A stretch of 64,000 nucleotides of DNA from Corticium candelabrum (taxonomy: Eukaryota > Porifera > Homoscleromorpha > Homosclerophorida > Plakinidae), in contig NC_085105.1 of the NCBI RefSeq assembly GCF_963422355.1, forward strand, positions 3,226,052 through 3,290,051, in the 5' to 3' direction. This document shows positions 35,671 through 48,615 of this stretch, piece after piece (position 1 is the first letter of the stretch; each line of letters starts with the position of its first letter). The notes beneath the pieces were generated by a model that did no database searches, had not been told where the DNA came from, and worked only from the letters and a program-made list of their open reading frames with translations. Made by a program: the position numbers and the translations under genes.

Positions 35671-36683
35671 GTGCTTGTGTTATGAGGAATTCAGTCGGTG
35701 TTAAAACGACTCTTTAACTCGTTAAAAAATAAAGTATCAGCTAAATTCAGCCTGGTGTTGAAAAGGCTCTGTTAAATTCAGTCTGGTGTTAAAAGGACAA
35801 TGCAGAATAACTTCCTCAATCACTGGATTAGGTATAAACTTTTTTAACACGTGTGTCATACGCTCAGACTGTTTTCTTCAATACACTGTTCAATTTGGCT
35901 AAATAGCGCGCGTTAGACGTTAGACAAAATGGCAGCTTCTTGAACGTTGTACACCTACAGTAGAACTAACCGTAATTACTTGGTGTTAAATAGGTTATTG
36001 TTATAAAATAATTTAGAGTAGTCTCGCGTAGCCCGGAAGTATGATGCGGCGGAAAGGGCCAGTCTAGGTAAACTAGAGAACGCGTCTCGACGCTCTAGAT
36101 CTTTCTAGCGCATTCATATGTGTTCGTCTCTAGAATGCAAGTCCGCGGCCGGTTGACACGCGCACATCTATAAAAGCAATCTGAAATATGGTCTGGAGCT
36201 TCCCTGATCCTGTCGCAGTAATCAACACAAAGCAGGAAGCGTACGTACTATCGGTGTACTCTAGCTAGCTGGTGCGTCTCGTGCACGTGTAAACCATGAA
36301 GTAGATTAGCTAGCTATAGCTGGTTGACGAATGGAATTCTTAAAGTTAAAACAGGTCATACATCTTACCTACAAAGCAATGAGAGCGGATGTCTGTTGGT
36401 AACAGTTCAACTACGGTAGCGGCCATTTTGTCTAACGTCTAACACGCGCTATCTGACTGAATCTAGCAGTGTACATTGTTAGAAACAGTGGGGGCGAACG
36501 GTACGCGTCCTAGAAAAAGTCTAGACCTAACCAAAGTCTAGACCTAGCCAAGTGATTGAGGACACTTGTACATTGTTCTTTCAACGCCAGACTAAATTTA
36601 AGTCTTTCTAACCTCCGACTGAATTTAACGACTGAATTTAACATGGATACTTTATTTAACACCGACTGAATTTAACACGACAC
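35671..36683. mobile_element. Foldback element with ATTCAGTCGGTGTTAAA repeats
   Basis: Both ends carry attcagtcggtgttaaa and taaagtatc in opposite orientation. Further inward the arms repeat ttaaattcag..tggtgtt units and share cctcaatcactgg/ccaagtgattgagg and gttagacgttagacaaaatgg. A short TAGTCTC-family element (36019-36075) is nested in it. No coding content. Confidence 0.68.
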
Positions 36684-37446
36684 TTGCACATCTCTGTTAA
36701 TATTAAAATCAAATTCAACAGACGAAAACAACTCGACACCAATGTTGGCAGCTGCATCATATGCTCTAACTTAATTAATTAATTCCGGAGTGGAAGGATA
36801 GGCATAAGACGAGAACGTCATATGCATATACTTCCAAACTCAAACCTCCTGCTAACCATGCATCTAACATCTCAGGTTATATACAGCAAACTTTCTACAA
36901 ACTTTTCTACAACTCAATAAATTATAATTGTTATTTGATAGCCACGTACATCTCTGCTCATGAAGTTACAACTGTTGCTTTATAAGCTACTGGAAAATCT
37001 GGAAGTTCAAAGCTAGCATCTCACAAATTACTGTGGTTCAAGTCTCCACAGCTCTGGTGCACGAGAATTATAGGGGCTTGGGCCTCCATGGTTCTCAGGC
37101 CTATGAATCTACTACGTATATAGAACAAAGGCTTAGTTTGTTATAGCACATCTAATATCGAATATGTACTCTGTTGGCATTATAACCATGTATTGAGTTG
37201 TGCAGTGTGCTGCAACCATGCAATACTTATACTTCTTTAATTAACATTTGCATCAGTAGGCCTGTTTTTAGCGTCAATTACACCATGTCTATCTAAATTC
37301 TAAATCTAGAAATCTTAAGTGAAATATAAATTCACTGGTCGTTCAATCATCCAAAACAGTCGGCCCAACTCACAGTTCTATCTACTATCCTAATTGTATC
37401 TGACATTCTGCAGTACAACTGTCGCTTAATATTTGTAGCCCCTGGT
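36684..37446. other. Intergenic, no feature seen
   Basis: AT-rich sequence between the foldback element and the vWA gene stop. I see no exon or clear repeat. Confidence 0.4.
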
Positions 37447-38668
37447 CTATTTTTTCTTGTCAAAGATCTTTGCAGCTTCCTTGCATTCTACACCGTGTCG
37501 TCGTTGTATATCTATTCTAACCACCTCACTAATATTAGAGAATTCAAAATAGTTAGAGAACAAGGCGAAGTGAAGCATGTTATTTTCGGATCTCTCCATT
37601 GTTATAGATCTTAATTCAGCAATGTCGACATTATCACCAATACCAAGAGCGTAGACGGCAATATTCCACCTGCTATAGAAAAGTTGATTGGCCACAACTC
37701 CCGGACATCTTCCTTTGTTTGCACGACCATCTGTCAAGAGCAGAATCTGGCGTATACTGTTAGTTCTCATGCCCATACTTGGCTGAAATATGTTGTCTCG
37801 ACAATACTCTAGTGCCGTTCCTGTAGCTGTAGCTCCTGCAAACTTGCTTTTGTAGGTTGTCATTGCTTTGATGTCGTCGGTCATTTGCTTTTGACTTCTG
37901 TGATTCCTAGCAGAGTAGTTGAAATTAAACACTTCCGTAACTGTTGTCCCGTAGGTAATGACGGCCAGTCTCGTTTTAGGTCCGTCACATTGGAAGTCGT
38001 TACGCATGTAGGCGAGAAAATCTGCAAGCGTGTCGACAGCCATAATGAATGCAGACTCTCCAACACTAGCGGAACGGTCAATTACTACAGCAAGATCTCG
38101 AGGATTCTCGTACGAGCAATTGAGCTTTGGTAGCGGTTGCAACGGCGACATCGCACAACGACGACGACGTCCGCAACCCCAGGAAATTGGATTCTCGACG
38201 GCTGAACCAAAATTGTTACCAAGAACTTGCATGAGTGCTGATACTTTAGTTCTTGCGGTTGCTGGACCTGCAATATATGCACAGTCGGCGGCAGTTAATA
38301 ACGCATCACATTTCGAGGATATCCTGTGACTTTCATCTGTCTTGCGTTTCATAAGTGTCTCCTGCTTTGGTCTTGCAAATTGCTGACAAGTTACGTACGT
38401 CTTTGATGCGATTATACCTGAGCAGTCTGCTCGCTAACGGACAGGAAGCGTTAGAAGCGTTAGTAGAAGAAAAGCCTTGCAATTGTCACTCTCCCCAGTG
38501 GGTAACAGAACAATTCCTTAGAGACAACTTGTAGTCTCTACACAAACTAGGAAGAGATTTCGGATTTTTTGAACAAAGGATTTCCAAGAAAGTTGATCGT
38601 GCTGATTCTGAGCGTTGCATCAAAAAGAGAAGCATGCCGGACAAAACGAATAAGCTCGCCGTGGCCAT
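37447..38668 (-). CDS. Secreted protein with von Willebrand A domain
   Basis: A two-exon model, 38668-38507 and 38382-37447, keeps phase and gives 365 residues. Exon 1 starts MATASLFVLSGMLLFLMQRS, a signal peptide. A short cysteine-bearing region follows (CSKNPKSLPSLCRDY), then DALLTAADCAYIAG. The vWA domain covers about the last 230 residues: DLAVVIDRSASVGESAF holds the MIDAS DxSxS, GATATGTALEYC the MIDAS threonine, and QILLLTDGRANKG the MIDAS aspartate. All metal-binding residues are present. The protein ends KIFDKKK and stop. No EGF, CUB or transmembrane segment follows, so it is probably extracellular and adhesive or matrix-associated. The donor (tct|gttacc) was chosen by phase and is less sure than the domain. 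Confidence 0.82.
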
Positions 38669-40180
38669 CTAGTACAATCAGAATTCTACAGTAAAAGAAT
38701 TCAGCCCTCTGTCTGCCTAGTCTTCACGAGCAGAGCTAGCTAGCAGTTCTGAGAACTCGATTGATCTTTGTTCTTTCAACTAGTAACACCACATGCATAA
38801 AGCGTTATATTATTCACGTGCTTTTTTGCACCCTTTTCTAGGAACAAGTACAAAACGTAGCGATCTGTTACTGGATTCGGATTGGTTAAAATTACTTCCC
38901 CAATCTTTGTCAAGTGTAAACCACTCCTTTTTCGTAGCTAGTTCCTCTTTCGTCAGGTTCAACGAGGAAGGTTTTGCCGCTAAGAAGTCGCACAGATAAT
39001 TGAGCTACAAAGCGACAAAACGCGTAAAGTCTATCCTTGTTTCGGTTGCTTTTCTGACAAACTCTAACTATCAACTTGAATCAAGGCTGTTCCGAAACTA
39101 TTTGGACTTTAGTACTAAACACCTTTTAATTAATTGAGACGTCACAGTTTAATTAGCCTAGCTAGAAGACAAAAAAGATGGTTCCGCATTCGTTAGAGCA
39201 GAAATCTAGTGAGACAAGGCGCTTATTTTGCTTGTATGTATGTATACGTCTAGACGTAAGCTGTCACGTTCACTAGCTACGTTAGTTGTGCATCAGTAGC
39301 GGCTATACAATAAACCCGCACGGCAACGCATGCCCTCAGAAGTCTGGCCGGCTATGAGCGAAGCAGTGCTCGGACAAATGTGAGAGACGGTCAACACGTA
39401 AAGCCGACCTCGTCTGAGATTTTCTGTCGATGGAGTACGAAAGGGTGTCTAGTTGTTACTTAAATGAAGAAGCACTAAAGTGCTAAACCCTACGCTGTTA
39501 GACTGATTGGTTCTCCAACAACACGGAACAGCTACTTCGCACGCAAGAAACGACATGCGCTACTAGACTGCGAGGTGTACAGTAACATGAAGAGCGTGAG
39601 AAGGGGGCTGGACACATTGACCTCTTGAAAGTGCTAGTTAACAACAGCGAGCGCACGCGCTGCATTCCAATTGTCCGTCCCTTGATCCGTCCATTGGTCT
39701 GGCTGGCCGTCCCCATGCACAGGCAGTACTGTAACCCTAGCGCATGCGAGCCTCGGGGCCGGGCTAATGACTCTCCGTATAGAAGGTGCTCAAAGTAGAT
39801 CTAGATGTCATACGGACATATTACTAGCAGCTAAGCTGATTTGCCCGTTCTTTTCCCGGACAAATTAAATTATTAAGGTGCTAAGCGAATAAAATGACTA
39901 CTGAGTATTGTTTCAAAAGATTTAGATCATTTCTGAATGCCCACCGAGTACATTATTCAGATAAAAATCCCGGATGCAGTGGAAGGACAGGAGTGTACAC
40001 AATGGTGTACAGTAGGCGTATTTCTAAAATCTTCCATCCACGTGGCCTGTTAATAAACGACACGCTCCGTGTGTACCGTCCAAAGTCAGGAATACCGGTA
40101 GATATTTCAGATTCGGTGAAGATCTGATGCGCCCGTCTAGAAAACATTTGAGTGCCAGGAGACAATTCAATCAGTAAGAA
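38669..40180. other. Intergenic, no gene seen
   Basis: Upstream of the vWA gene. I saw no recognisable exon. The vWA promoter should lie at its left end. Confidence 0.4.
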
Positions 40181-40181
40181 A

Positions 40182-40347
40182 CAGGGCCGGATCCAGAGAG
40201 GGGTTTGGGGGTTACAACCCCCTTTTTTCCAATAGGCGTGGTTCAATAATTTCATATAATTTCATTAGAAAAGAAAAAAAATTGGTAAAGTTATAAATAA
40301 CTGCTAACGGTGAACCCCTCTTTCAAAAATTCCTGCATCCAGCGCTG
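40182..40347. mobile_element. hAT-like MITE
   Basis: Left end CAGGGCCGGATCCAG and right end reversed CAGCGCTGGATGCAG, 166 bases long. I saw no exact 8-base target duplication. Confidence 0.6.
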
Positions 40348-41126
40348 AGGAAGCATTACGTCCCAAGGTAACTCTGGAAGACAAAACACCTTCAATGTCT
40401 ACAAGGATGGGATCGGCGTGCGAAAGCAATTTTGGTCGAGCTGCAACTCGCTGTTTTAGAGATATGCGCAATCATACAGATACAGGGACAGACAGCTCTC
40501 ATTTGCTTTAAACTAGTTGTACGGTATCCGTAGGCGCCTCGCGTTCATGAGTAACACCTCCAACGGAGTTTTCAGACCGTCTACTGAAACGCCGAGTCGT
40601 AGCTAGACAATACGTATTTGTTGAAACCCTAGCTGTCATGAAAGTAACATGCAAACTTCCTAGTAGTTTAGATTATGTATATAGGCATGGTATAGGTAGT
40701 CGTCGTTTTGCGATCGTGATCAAGACAATTGAAATGTACAGTCTAGGTATGCACTAAGTTCCGTTGTAACGACAGTGGTATGGTATTTACTGACATAGAA
40801 ATTGATATCAGCAAACATTGATTATCAACAGTGTTAGATGCAGCACAGTGTAGTAAAGGATTGATCTTACTGCAGTAGGGGACGTGTGAATAGTTGACTG
40901 TAGGTGGCATTCAACTCCTGAAGGTGTTTCTTGGTTGTCAAGTACACACAATCCCTAGCTACAACACAAAAGGATAGGGTGACGGAACTTCATGAAGCAT
41001 TTTCCTCGCCGTTTGGTCACTTGCACGAATCGTTCTTAGACTCATCTGTAGTCGGACACGGAAGCGATTTTTAAGGTAGGTCCTATCATGAAACGTGGTC
41101 ATGGGGAGGAGAAATTTGAGATTTGT

Positions 41127-41264
<138 letters not shown>

Positions 41265-41509
41265 CAAAAGCTCGATGGAGAGCCATATAGGACCACGCCC
41301 ATTTCTGTTGTGCCACCCAAATTAGAAGCCTCGCTACGCTTGGCAATAAAAGAGAGCTGTCTGTTTGTCTGTCTGATCTTTTATATAGAGGTAACTTATT
41401 TAGACTGAGAGCCTTTTGGTTTTCCAAATACTATGGACATTCCCTATTCTCTCTGGCTCTGATTTTGCCAGACCACAATTAATTAACAGATAATTTTGGA
41501 ATGAAAATT

Positions 41510-42480
41510 CGGTGAATGAAGATAAGCACAAATGAGTTTCGTATTTTCTACAAGCTCTAAGAAGCAGATTTAATGTACTGTCCTATTTCTCTAATGATAG
41601 GCTTTAAAGTATGATTAGGAGAACCATTAAAACTTTCTGTTTTCTGTATAACCTCACAGTCTGGTAGCTACATCTATATTACTAAGTCTATTACTACAAA
41701 ACATATATAGCCAGTCAGCCATCCCCCCCCCCCCCCAATCATAGCCCGCAGACCAGAAGTCAGTAACCCTATACGTTTTGAGTAGCTACTCTCCAAGTCT
41801 TGTGACTTTTACTAAGTCCGTTTCTTATGGCTCATAGCTGAATTATAGAGATGGGTTTGAGAGCAATTACTAAAGACAGTTACATTGCAGTCAGAACTGG
41901 GGAAAACTTTATGCATGCGGTGGAAGAATAATACATGACTACGAAAGAATGTGACTCAGATAGTCTCCAGACCTGACTGCTATTGTTGAATCTAGACTAA
42001 CAAGTTTCTAGCTCATCCACTGTTCTGCTGAGTATCAACAAGCCATACGATCAGTGATGGCTAGTAAGTGACATAGACACAGACGGTGATTGTCAGCAAT
42101 GTTACATGCTTAACAATGCACAACATTGGGCATTGAAGCAATCTATAGTTGCTACGCATCTAACTTACAATGAATGGTAGTGTCATCTGGTCCACAACAA
42201 CGTTGACATGTCACTTTTTTGCCTTGCAGTCAGGGTCATATCTTCGTAGGACCATCAATGAGGGAAATCCAAGTACAAACGATTGGAGACTCCATTTCAA
42301 GATAGACGTTGAAGACAGTTTCTTTCTCCTGTATACAGCAGCATATTAGTTCCAGATGTAGTTCATGGAGACTACCGTATCACTGCATGATAGGATTGTC
42401 ATCGACATCGAGATATACGACATACTTGGCTAGAGTGTATCCATATGCACCTTCAAAGACGTGGATTATGAGAGCCACAA
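41510..42480. repeat. Dispersed repeat, copy 2 (pairs with 34803-35640)
   Basis: Parallel to the segment just after EIF4E2, in the same orientation: ggtgaatgaagataagcaca, ctatttctctaatgatagg, gtctccagacctgactgcta and catcaatgagggaaatccaa appear in the same order in both. It has no EIF4E2 exon in front of it. Confidence 0.7.
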
Positions 42481-42700
42481 TGAATCTATTAGAACAAAGA
42501 CTTTGTTTTGGTATTATAGCATATCTACTGATGGCATCATATACTGTACAATATGCAACAGTGAGACATACCATGCTGGTCATCTGTATTGACATCATTG
42601 TCATTTGTTTTAGATGTTAGCATAGTATGCAACTCTAAAGATTATTGGAGTATGAAAGGGTATTTAAAATATGCTCAAATGACGTATGCTCAAATGACTA

Positions 42701-43160
42701 TACCGTATAAGATGAAACGAAACATTGGCGGCGATTTTATTATATTGGCAGTGTGCTAAGAAATTGCCATATAAGTGGTCATGGAGGAGTTTGTGATTGA
42801 CAGTTGTGTTCGTGGCTCACATTTCCCTAACTTACTGGTCTGCAACTACTGCCTAGTGATGAAGAACTGCTGTGTCAGTGCAAAGAACGAGACCCGTATG
42901 AACATGACAGTCCAGCTTCATCCATAGCCTCATGGCCTCATTCACAGGCACAACAGATTGTAAGCAGGGATTACCTACCATCTTGTGGCCTCATCCACGT
43001 GACGTACCACCACATCATCATATGATGCCTGATCCACGTGGGTGATGACATCAACATATCCCGGTGGCCAAATTAATGGAAGATTTTATATTGGCTGTCG
43101 CTGAAACATCTGCCAATCTGCCAAATTAAATTCCCTGCCAATATTTCATCTTACATGGTA
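42701..43160. mobile_element. MITE with TACCRTRTAAGATGAAA ends
   Basis: Left end TACCGTATAAGATGAAACG and right end reversed TACCATGTAAGATGAAATA, 460 bases. It includes attggc/gccaat repeats near both ends. Intergenic. Confidence 0.7.
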
Positions 43161-43264
43161 TTGAAGGTGTTCAAAGTAGATTTCATACGGCCATATACTT
43201 TATGTAACTCTACTCTAAATGACCCATCACACACTACGTCATCATCCAACATTACTCTGCCACT

Positions 43265-43780
43265 CTAATTGTAACTATTGTTATGTTTCGTACCTGAATG
43301 TACACCAAAGTCAACATTTATTGCATAAGCATTCAGATTAGTTGTTTGCAAAATCTTTTTATGGTGTTTCGCCTTTGCAACTCCACGTTCATCAAATATT
43401 TTACAACCAATAATCAATGTACAAAACTGTACGTACACAATCAAAACATTACATAAAACAACGATCATTCACTTTATGGACAACAAGGAAAAGTTAACAT
43501 TTGTCATATTTAGTTTCTACTGACTCTAGACAAACTACTAGTAAAGTGTAAACAAACTACTGGTAGTACAGTGTAGATGATATCATGTATTCACACTTAC
43601 ATGCGTTGTAATAGCTGAGAATGATTATCGCCAAGATACTTCAGTCCTGGCCCCACGACTAGAATATAGTCATAAGGAATCACGTCACTCTTGTAACCAA
43701 CCAACTAGAAAACACAAAATATTGATTCACATATTGCTGATGCGTGCAAACACTCAATCTATGTTTGCCTTAATTGAAAC

Positions 43781-43851
<71 letters not shown>

Positions 43852-43860
43852 CAGTGTAGT

Positions 43861-43919
<59 letters not shown>

Positions 43920-44188
43920 GTCACATATCAACTAAAAAATTACTTTTAATGTTGGTGGTTGGTTTGCATAATAATCAAATAAATTAAATATTAGCTAGAC
44001 TAGATATGACAATACGTCAAAACCTTAATTAACGTAACTAAGCTTTTACAGCTGAACATTCGAATTCATCAAACACAAGCACAAATTTTATTTGTAGAGA
44101 AATAAGCACATACCCAGTTAAGCAAGAGTCCGCCAAAAATTAGCAGCCACCAGCCAATGTGAGGAACTTCGAAGTAATCTTTGCTCAT
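43265..44188 (-). CDS. Small membrane protein, possibly TMEM254-like (model incomplete)
   Basis: Exon 1, 44188-44114 (25 codons), encodes MSKDYFEVPHIGWWLLIFGG and LLLNW, a first membrane segment. Exon 2, 43704-43601, encodes VGYKSDVIPYDYILVVGPGL, then KYLGDNHSQLLQRM. A further frame at about 43468-43293 (VQFCTLIIGCKIFDERGVAK) looks like a second membrane segment and basic tail. The order resembles TMEM254 (short protein, IPYQNLGPLG.F.QYLVDHH, then a hydrophobic helix and CK..G). The junction between exon 2 and the third frame does not keep phase in any way I could find, so an exon may be missing. The C-terminus is uncertain. Its start lies 64 bases from EXOSC4, head to head. Confidence 0.4.
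43784..43919. repeat. (TA)n followed by (GT)n
   Basis: About 65 bases of TA, a short spacer, then about 58 bases of GT, in an intron of the small membrane-protein gene. Confidence 0.95.
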
Positions 44189-44252
44189 CAAGATACAGCA
44201 AAAGGATCACGTGGACAAGCCTAGCACGCTAGCACATATCCCACTAGAGGCA
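44189..44252. promoter_or_regulatory. 64-base divergent promoter
   Basis: Spacer between the start of the minus-strand membrane protein and the EXOSC4 start codon. It contains ATCACGTGGA (E-box core CACGTG). Confidence 0.5.
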
Positions 44253-46841
44253 ATGGTAATGCAACTGCTTAGTATGTGTTGTTGTCTATTTGATTCTACG
44301 TGTTATATTGTCGTTTTCTTTAGGCTGGAATTGAGTTCTTGTCTCCTGAAGGTAGGTTTTCTGCTTGCGTTATAAAGATTGTGAGACTGAGGTTGAATCT
44401 GTACTCGTTCAAGGTCTACGCGTTGATGGCCGTCGCTCACACGAAATCAGGAAAGTGCAGTGTAAGATGGGAGTATCAAAACACGCCGACGGGTCTGCAT
44501 ACGTCGAACAGGGAAACACCAAAGTCGTTGCCTCGGTGTACGGACCACATGAAGTAAGAACTCAGTTTAGATAGATTAATATAAATAGATTAATATTGTT
44601 ACTGTATTACAAGTGATAGAAGTATAGACAGATAAACTTTCTTACTTACGATGTATCGTATAGAGATTAAGTTGATTGTTTATATTGTAAATAATTTTGC
44701 TAATAGTTATGCATGAAAATTGCTAAAAATATTTATTTACTAGTATACATGGTCCGTCCTTCGTACGGGCAAGATACTGTAGTGTAAAGATAGGTCTGTG
44801 GACACGTCACGTGCAATCTTTGTTGCGAGGTCCCGGATATGCTGAATGAATTCGAATCTTGCTCTTCGCGCTTGTTTCGATAGAAATCGACACACTCCCC
44901 GTGTAGCGCTTGCTGCAGAAAACGTGTAGGTTGGATTCGGTGCAAATGCAATCAGAATTTGGAGAGAAACGCAAGCGATAGAAGAGTCAGTTTCGTCGGC
45001 AAGAGATATTCGATCGCTCGAAGCTTTTCGAAGGACGACGATGCATACGGTCTACACAGGACTGGCGTGGCCGTGTGTCCGAATGAACCGGAATGTGTAG
45101 CGTTAGCGTCATCGAGAAATTTTACGCGTGGGTCGACCCCTCGAGAGGGGACCCGGTGCATAATTTTTTTAATTTTTTACGCAAACCTTCCCCTGTGCGT
45201 GACGAGTGTGCGTACCGATTTCGGTTGCGAACGGACAAAAGACGTGGCCCCCAAACGCGAACACACACACACACAGACAATTTGAGCTTTATATATTAGA
45301 TACATCAGAGGAATGGCTTACTTCTTGTATTGTACAATAACATTGGATGACATAAATAATTACACCAGACAAAAACGTATGTTTGATGACCCAATGTATA
45401 ACAATATCATTATATAGAATTCAATGCATAAGATGCACACAACGAGACATCTAAACTGGTTGTCCATAACCAATCACATCAAACTGATTGAATCATACAG
45501 TACATGTACTCTGCACTTGGTTCAAAAATAACCTTGTGTGACTATCAGGTAAAGGTTCTATGTAGATGTGCCTCAATACATTGACTAATAATAAATAATA
45601 TAATCTTTATATGCTCCTGATGCTAAGAATTTACATATGTTTGTCCATGAGTTTACTACATAAGCTTTATACACACATTGTCAATCTAAAAATATATTAG
45701 AACTGAAAGCTACTATTAGACGACCCTCGGCAGCAGCAAGTGGAATGTTAATGTCTGGCAAATAGAATTTGGTCTTGCAATGTCTGGCAAATAGAATTTG
45801 GTCTTGCACGTGCTCCTCTTAAACACATGATGGAGGACTGAATCAGTAAATAGTAAAAAATAATAAATAATATAATAAATTTATAAGATAATAATTATTA
45901 TGTTATTTATTATTAGTCAATGTATTAAATAATAATTTATTATCGTATTGTTTATTTATTTATGCTAATAATAAATTATAATATGGCAGCTGCTGAGAGC
46001 CGGCCGTCTGAGTTCTTAGAGACAGTTAGCTACCTAAAGAGAGACTTGTACCTACATCTAAGGTGCAGTTGTATGACATAGATAATAAATAATATAATAC
46101 TAGAAGTAATAGATTACTACACTAGAACTGCTTCTGCCCCATTTCTATTGTAACAACACCGAGATGTGTTTGTTTACCTGGTACACACTACTAAAATTTT
46201 AATACTTATCATATTCAGGTATTGTCTCGAAGCAAGTCTTTACACGATCGTGCACTCATCAACTGTCAATACAGCATCGCAGCATTCAGTACCGGCGAAA
46301 GAAGATTTCGATCAAAAAGCGATCGTCGCTCGCTGGAAATCGGTCGAATGATTAAGGAAGCGATTGAAGCAGCCGTCTTGACAGAGCTAGCTGCCAAATC
46401 ACAGATAGACATCTACGTGCAGATACTCCAATCTGATGGCGGTGAGTAACATAACCAGTTGTTGGGATCGATTCATTGTGCAGTTGAATTTATTTAGTTA
46501 ATTTATTTGATTTATTTGGTACAGCCATATGCTCCATGACATCCATGCATGTGTACTAAAGTACTGTAGTCTCACTCGGCCATCTCACCTCTTAGGTCAC
46601 TCTCACTGGGGTAGCATAGCACCGGTTGCATATAATGTATTTTGTAACCTAAAAGTACTATCTAAGTTCAAAGGTTTCGTAGAAGTCGCGTGTCTCGGCA
46701 CACTCCTATAAGGTACTGTACAGACATATAATATTTGTGTGTCTAAGAATAAAAAAAAAGGAACTAGCTTACCATTCCGTTCTCCGCATGGGCAGATTAG
46801 ATTATTTGTTAGTAAATTGATTTATCATTGTATGCGCGTGT

Positions 46842-46884
<43 letters not shown>

Positions 46885-46944
46885 CATGCACGCACAGGCA
46901 CACACACATACACAGGCACGAACACACAGGCATGCACACGTGCA

Positions 46945-46982
<38 letters not shown>

Positions 46983-46992
46983 CACACGCGCA

Positions 46993-47035
<43 letters not shown>

Positions 47036-47481
47036 CTGTCCTTTGTATAGCCTGTGGATCCAATGAGAGGGCGGCCTGGACCCTCCCTCCTCCCCCTCCC
47101 TCCTCCCCCTCCCTCTCGACCTAATCGACATATAAATTCATAGTGATTTGTGCATACTGTGTATACTGTGTAGGAAATATGTGTGCATGTATCAATGCCG
47201 CCACGTTAGCACTCATAGATGCCGGAATACCAATGAGAGACTTCATGTGTGGTTGCTCGGCAGGTCTAATAGAAGATACACCCATAATCGGTAAAGTACC
47301 AACCGGAATTATCAATGTACTGACTTTCCGATTTGCATTCGTTTCCTTCTTAGACATAAATTATCTAGAGGAAGGTGCAAGTGGTCCGAACCTATCGATA
47401 GCTGTTTTGCCACGTTCAGAGAAAGTTGTGCTTTACTATGTGAGTCAATTGATGTCATCGAATGAGTGCTCATGCATCACT

Positions 47482-47558
<77 letters not shown>

Positions 47559-47734
47559 AGATGGATTCTCATATTGTGTGTGTCCAGATGGATTCTCGTA
47601 TGCACGTCGACAACTTGGAAAAGGTTCTTCGTGCAGCAACCCAAGGTTGTCACGACGTGTTCGGGATTCTGAACAGAACAGTAAGAGAACACGTCGATCA
47701 GCACATCGGTGTGCTGGACTCAACAGAAAGCTAA
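44253..47734 (+). CDS. EXOSC4: EXOSC4 (RRP41), RNase-PH-type exosome ring subunit
   Basis: RRP41 is one of six RNase PH-like subunits of the nuclear and cytoplasmic RNA exosome ring. Seven exons keep phase and give 247 residues (human 245): 44253-44255, 44324-44351, 44414-44553, 46219-46441, 47174-47290, 47354-47439, 47588-47734. Exon 1 carries only the start codon. Signatures: [92 protein letters not shown], then [18 protein letters not shown] and [12 protein letters not shown]. The acceptor of the last exon is duplicated: a second acceptor at 47560 lies 27 bases upstream in frame. The last intron is largely a GT array. Confidence 0.96.
46843..47034. repeat. Compound CA-rich array
   Basis: Perfect CA runs (46843-46882, 46947-46973, 46997-47034) joined by imperfect gcaca/cgcac units, in an EXOSC4 intron. 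Confidence 0.9.
47480..47556. repeat. (GT)n array abutting a splice acceptor
   Basis: GT array that fills most of the last EXOSC4 intron and runs to within four bases of the upstream acceptor AG at 47559-47560. Confidence 0.95.
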
Positions 47735-48305
47735 TTCGTGATGTTCGTTCACACAGTAATGAAAGAAAGTCATCGGCACATTCAAAATGTGCAACTTATG
47801 TATAGGCATTGTATATAATTATTAATTGATTGCATACTCTTGGCGCTAAGAACGAGATTCGGATGTTGCTTGCATCATGCAATCTGAGGTACAGACTTGC
47901 AAGCTTCGGTAACACCAGTCCAACAAATGCATGTATAGTGTACATGTCTGTAGCACTAAAATTTGATGACAATTTTGTTAAGTTTGTGTTTAAATATGAG
48001 GCTTGACGACGGCACAAAAACAAGCAAAGAAAGTTAATGTGACATTCAGATGTCTGATTTACAATGTCAACTTATTGCAGTAGATGAAGACCTTGGCTAA
48101 CTTTACTAAACAAATTCAATACACATATAGTATGTCAATAAAGTGTTAATTAAGTAATTAATTAACTTCACACTGGAATGCCCTTAAATGGTTAAGATTT
48201 CAATTTCACTTCCACCTCTAGTGTACTAAGCCATGTCTCCACTAGCCACTAGCAACTAAACATGTTTAGCAGTTGTCTTAATAACCCTAAACAAGTTTAC
48301 AATTA

Positions 48306-48612
48306 CAGTACGATGTCACTTATCCGAATACCAGTTAACCGAATGTGGTCTACTGGACGACCTGTGCCTCGGACTCACTCTAGCTTTGTGGGCACGAACA
48401 GTAGTGCGCATGAACATCTCATCTGTGATATGGCAATGTCGAATCCCAAAAGCTGCAAAATAAGTGAAAATGCGTCGTTCTCTTCATCGAAGAAAAACAG
48501 AAATTTGCACCAAAGCTTCACATGGCTGGAGCTACTTGGTGAAGACTATGGAATTTCCAAATCGACTGTGTGTGACATCGTGAAAACCAAGGCATCAGTT
48601 ACCCGGACTATC
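48306..48612 (+). pseudogene. Pogo/Tigger transposase fragment (HTH region) with left TIR
   Basis: TA precedes CAGTACGATGTCACTTATCC, a pogo-type terminus. Within the following 300 bases one frame gives MRRSLHRRKTEICTKASHG and another gives LGEDYGISKSTVCDIVKTKA. The latter matches the CENP-B-type helix-turn-helix of Tigger transposases (GISKSTVSDI). The frame breaks between them. The rest of the transposase is missing, and a MITE begins at 48616. Confidence 0.65.
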
Positions 48613-48615
48613 AGA

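Noticed and set aside
44959-45299. Plus-strand frame of 108 residues in EXOSC4 intron 3
   Set aside because: A GC-richer patch ending in a CA run; no protein similarity seen and no splice connection to EXOSC4.
46739-47124. Long His-Thr or Val-Cys repeat frames
   Set aside because: They are translations of CA/GT microsatellites; the same holds for frames at 14.4-14.9, 15.3-15.8, 41.0-41.4, 47.4-47.8 and 60.0-60.4 kb.
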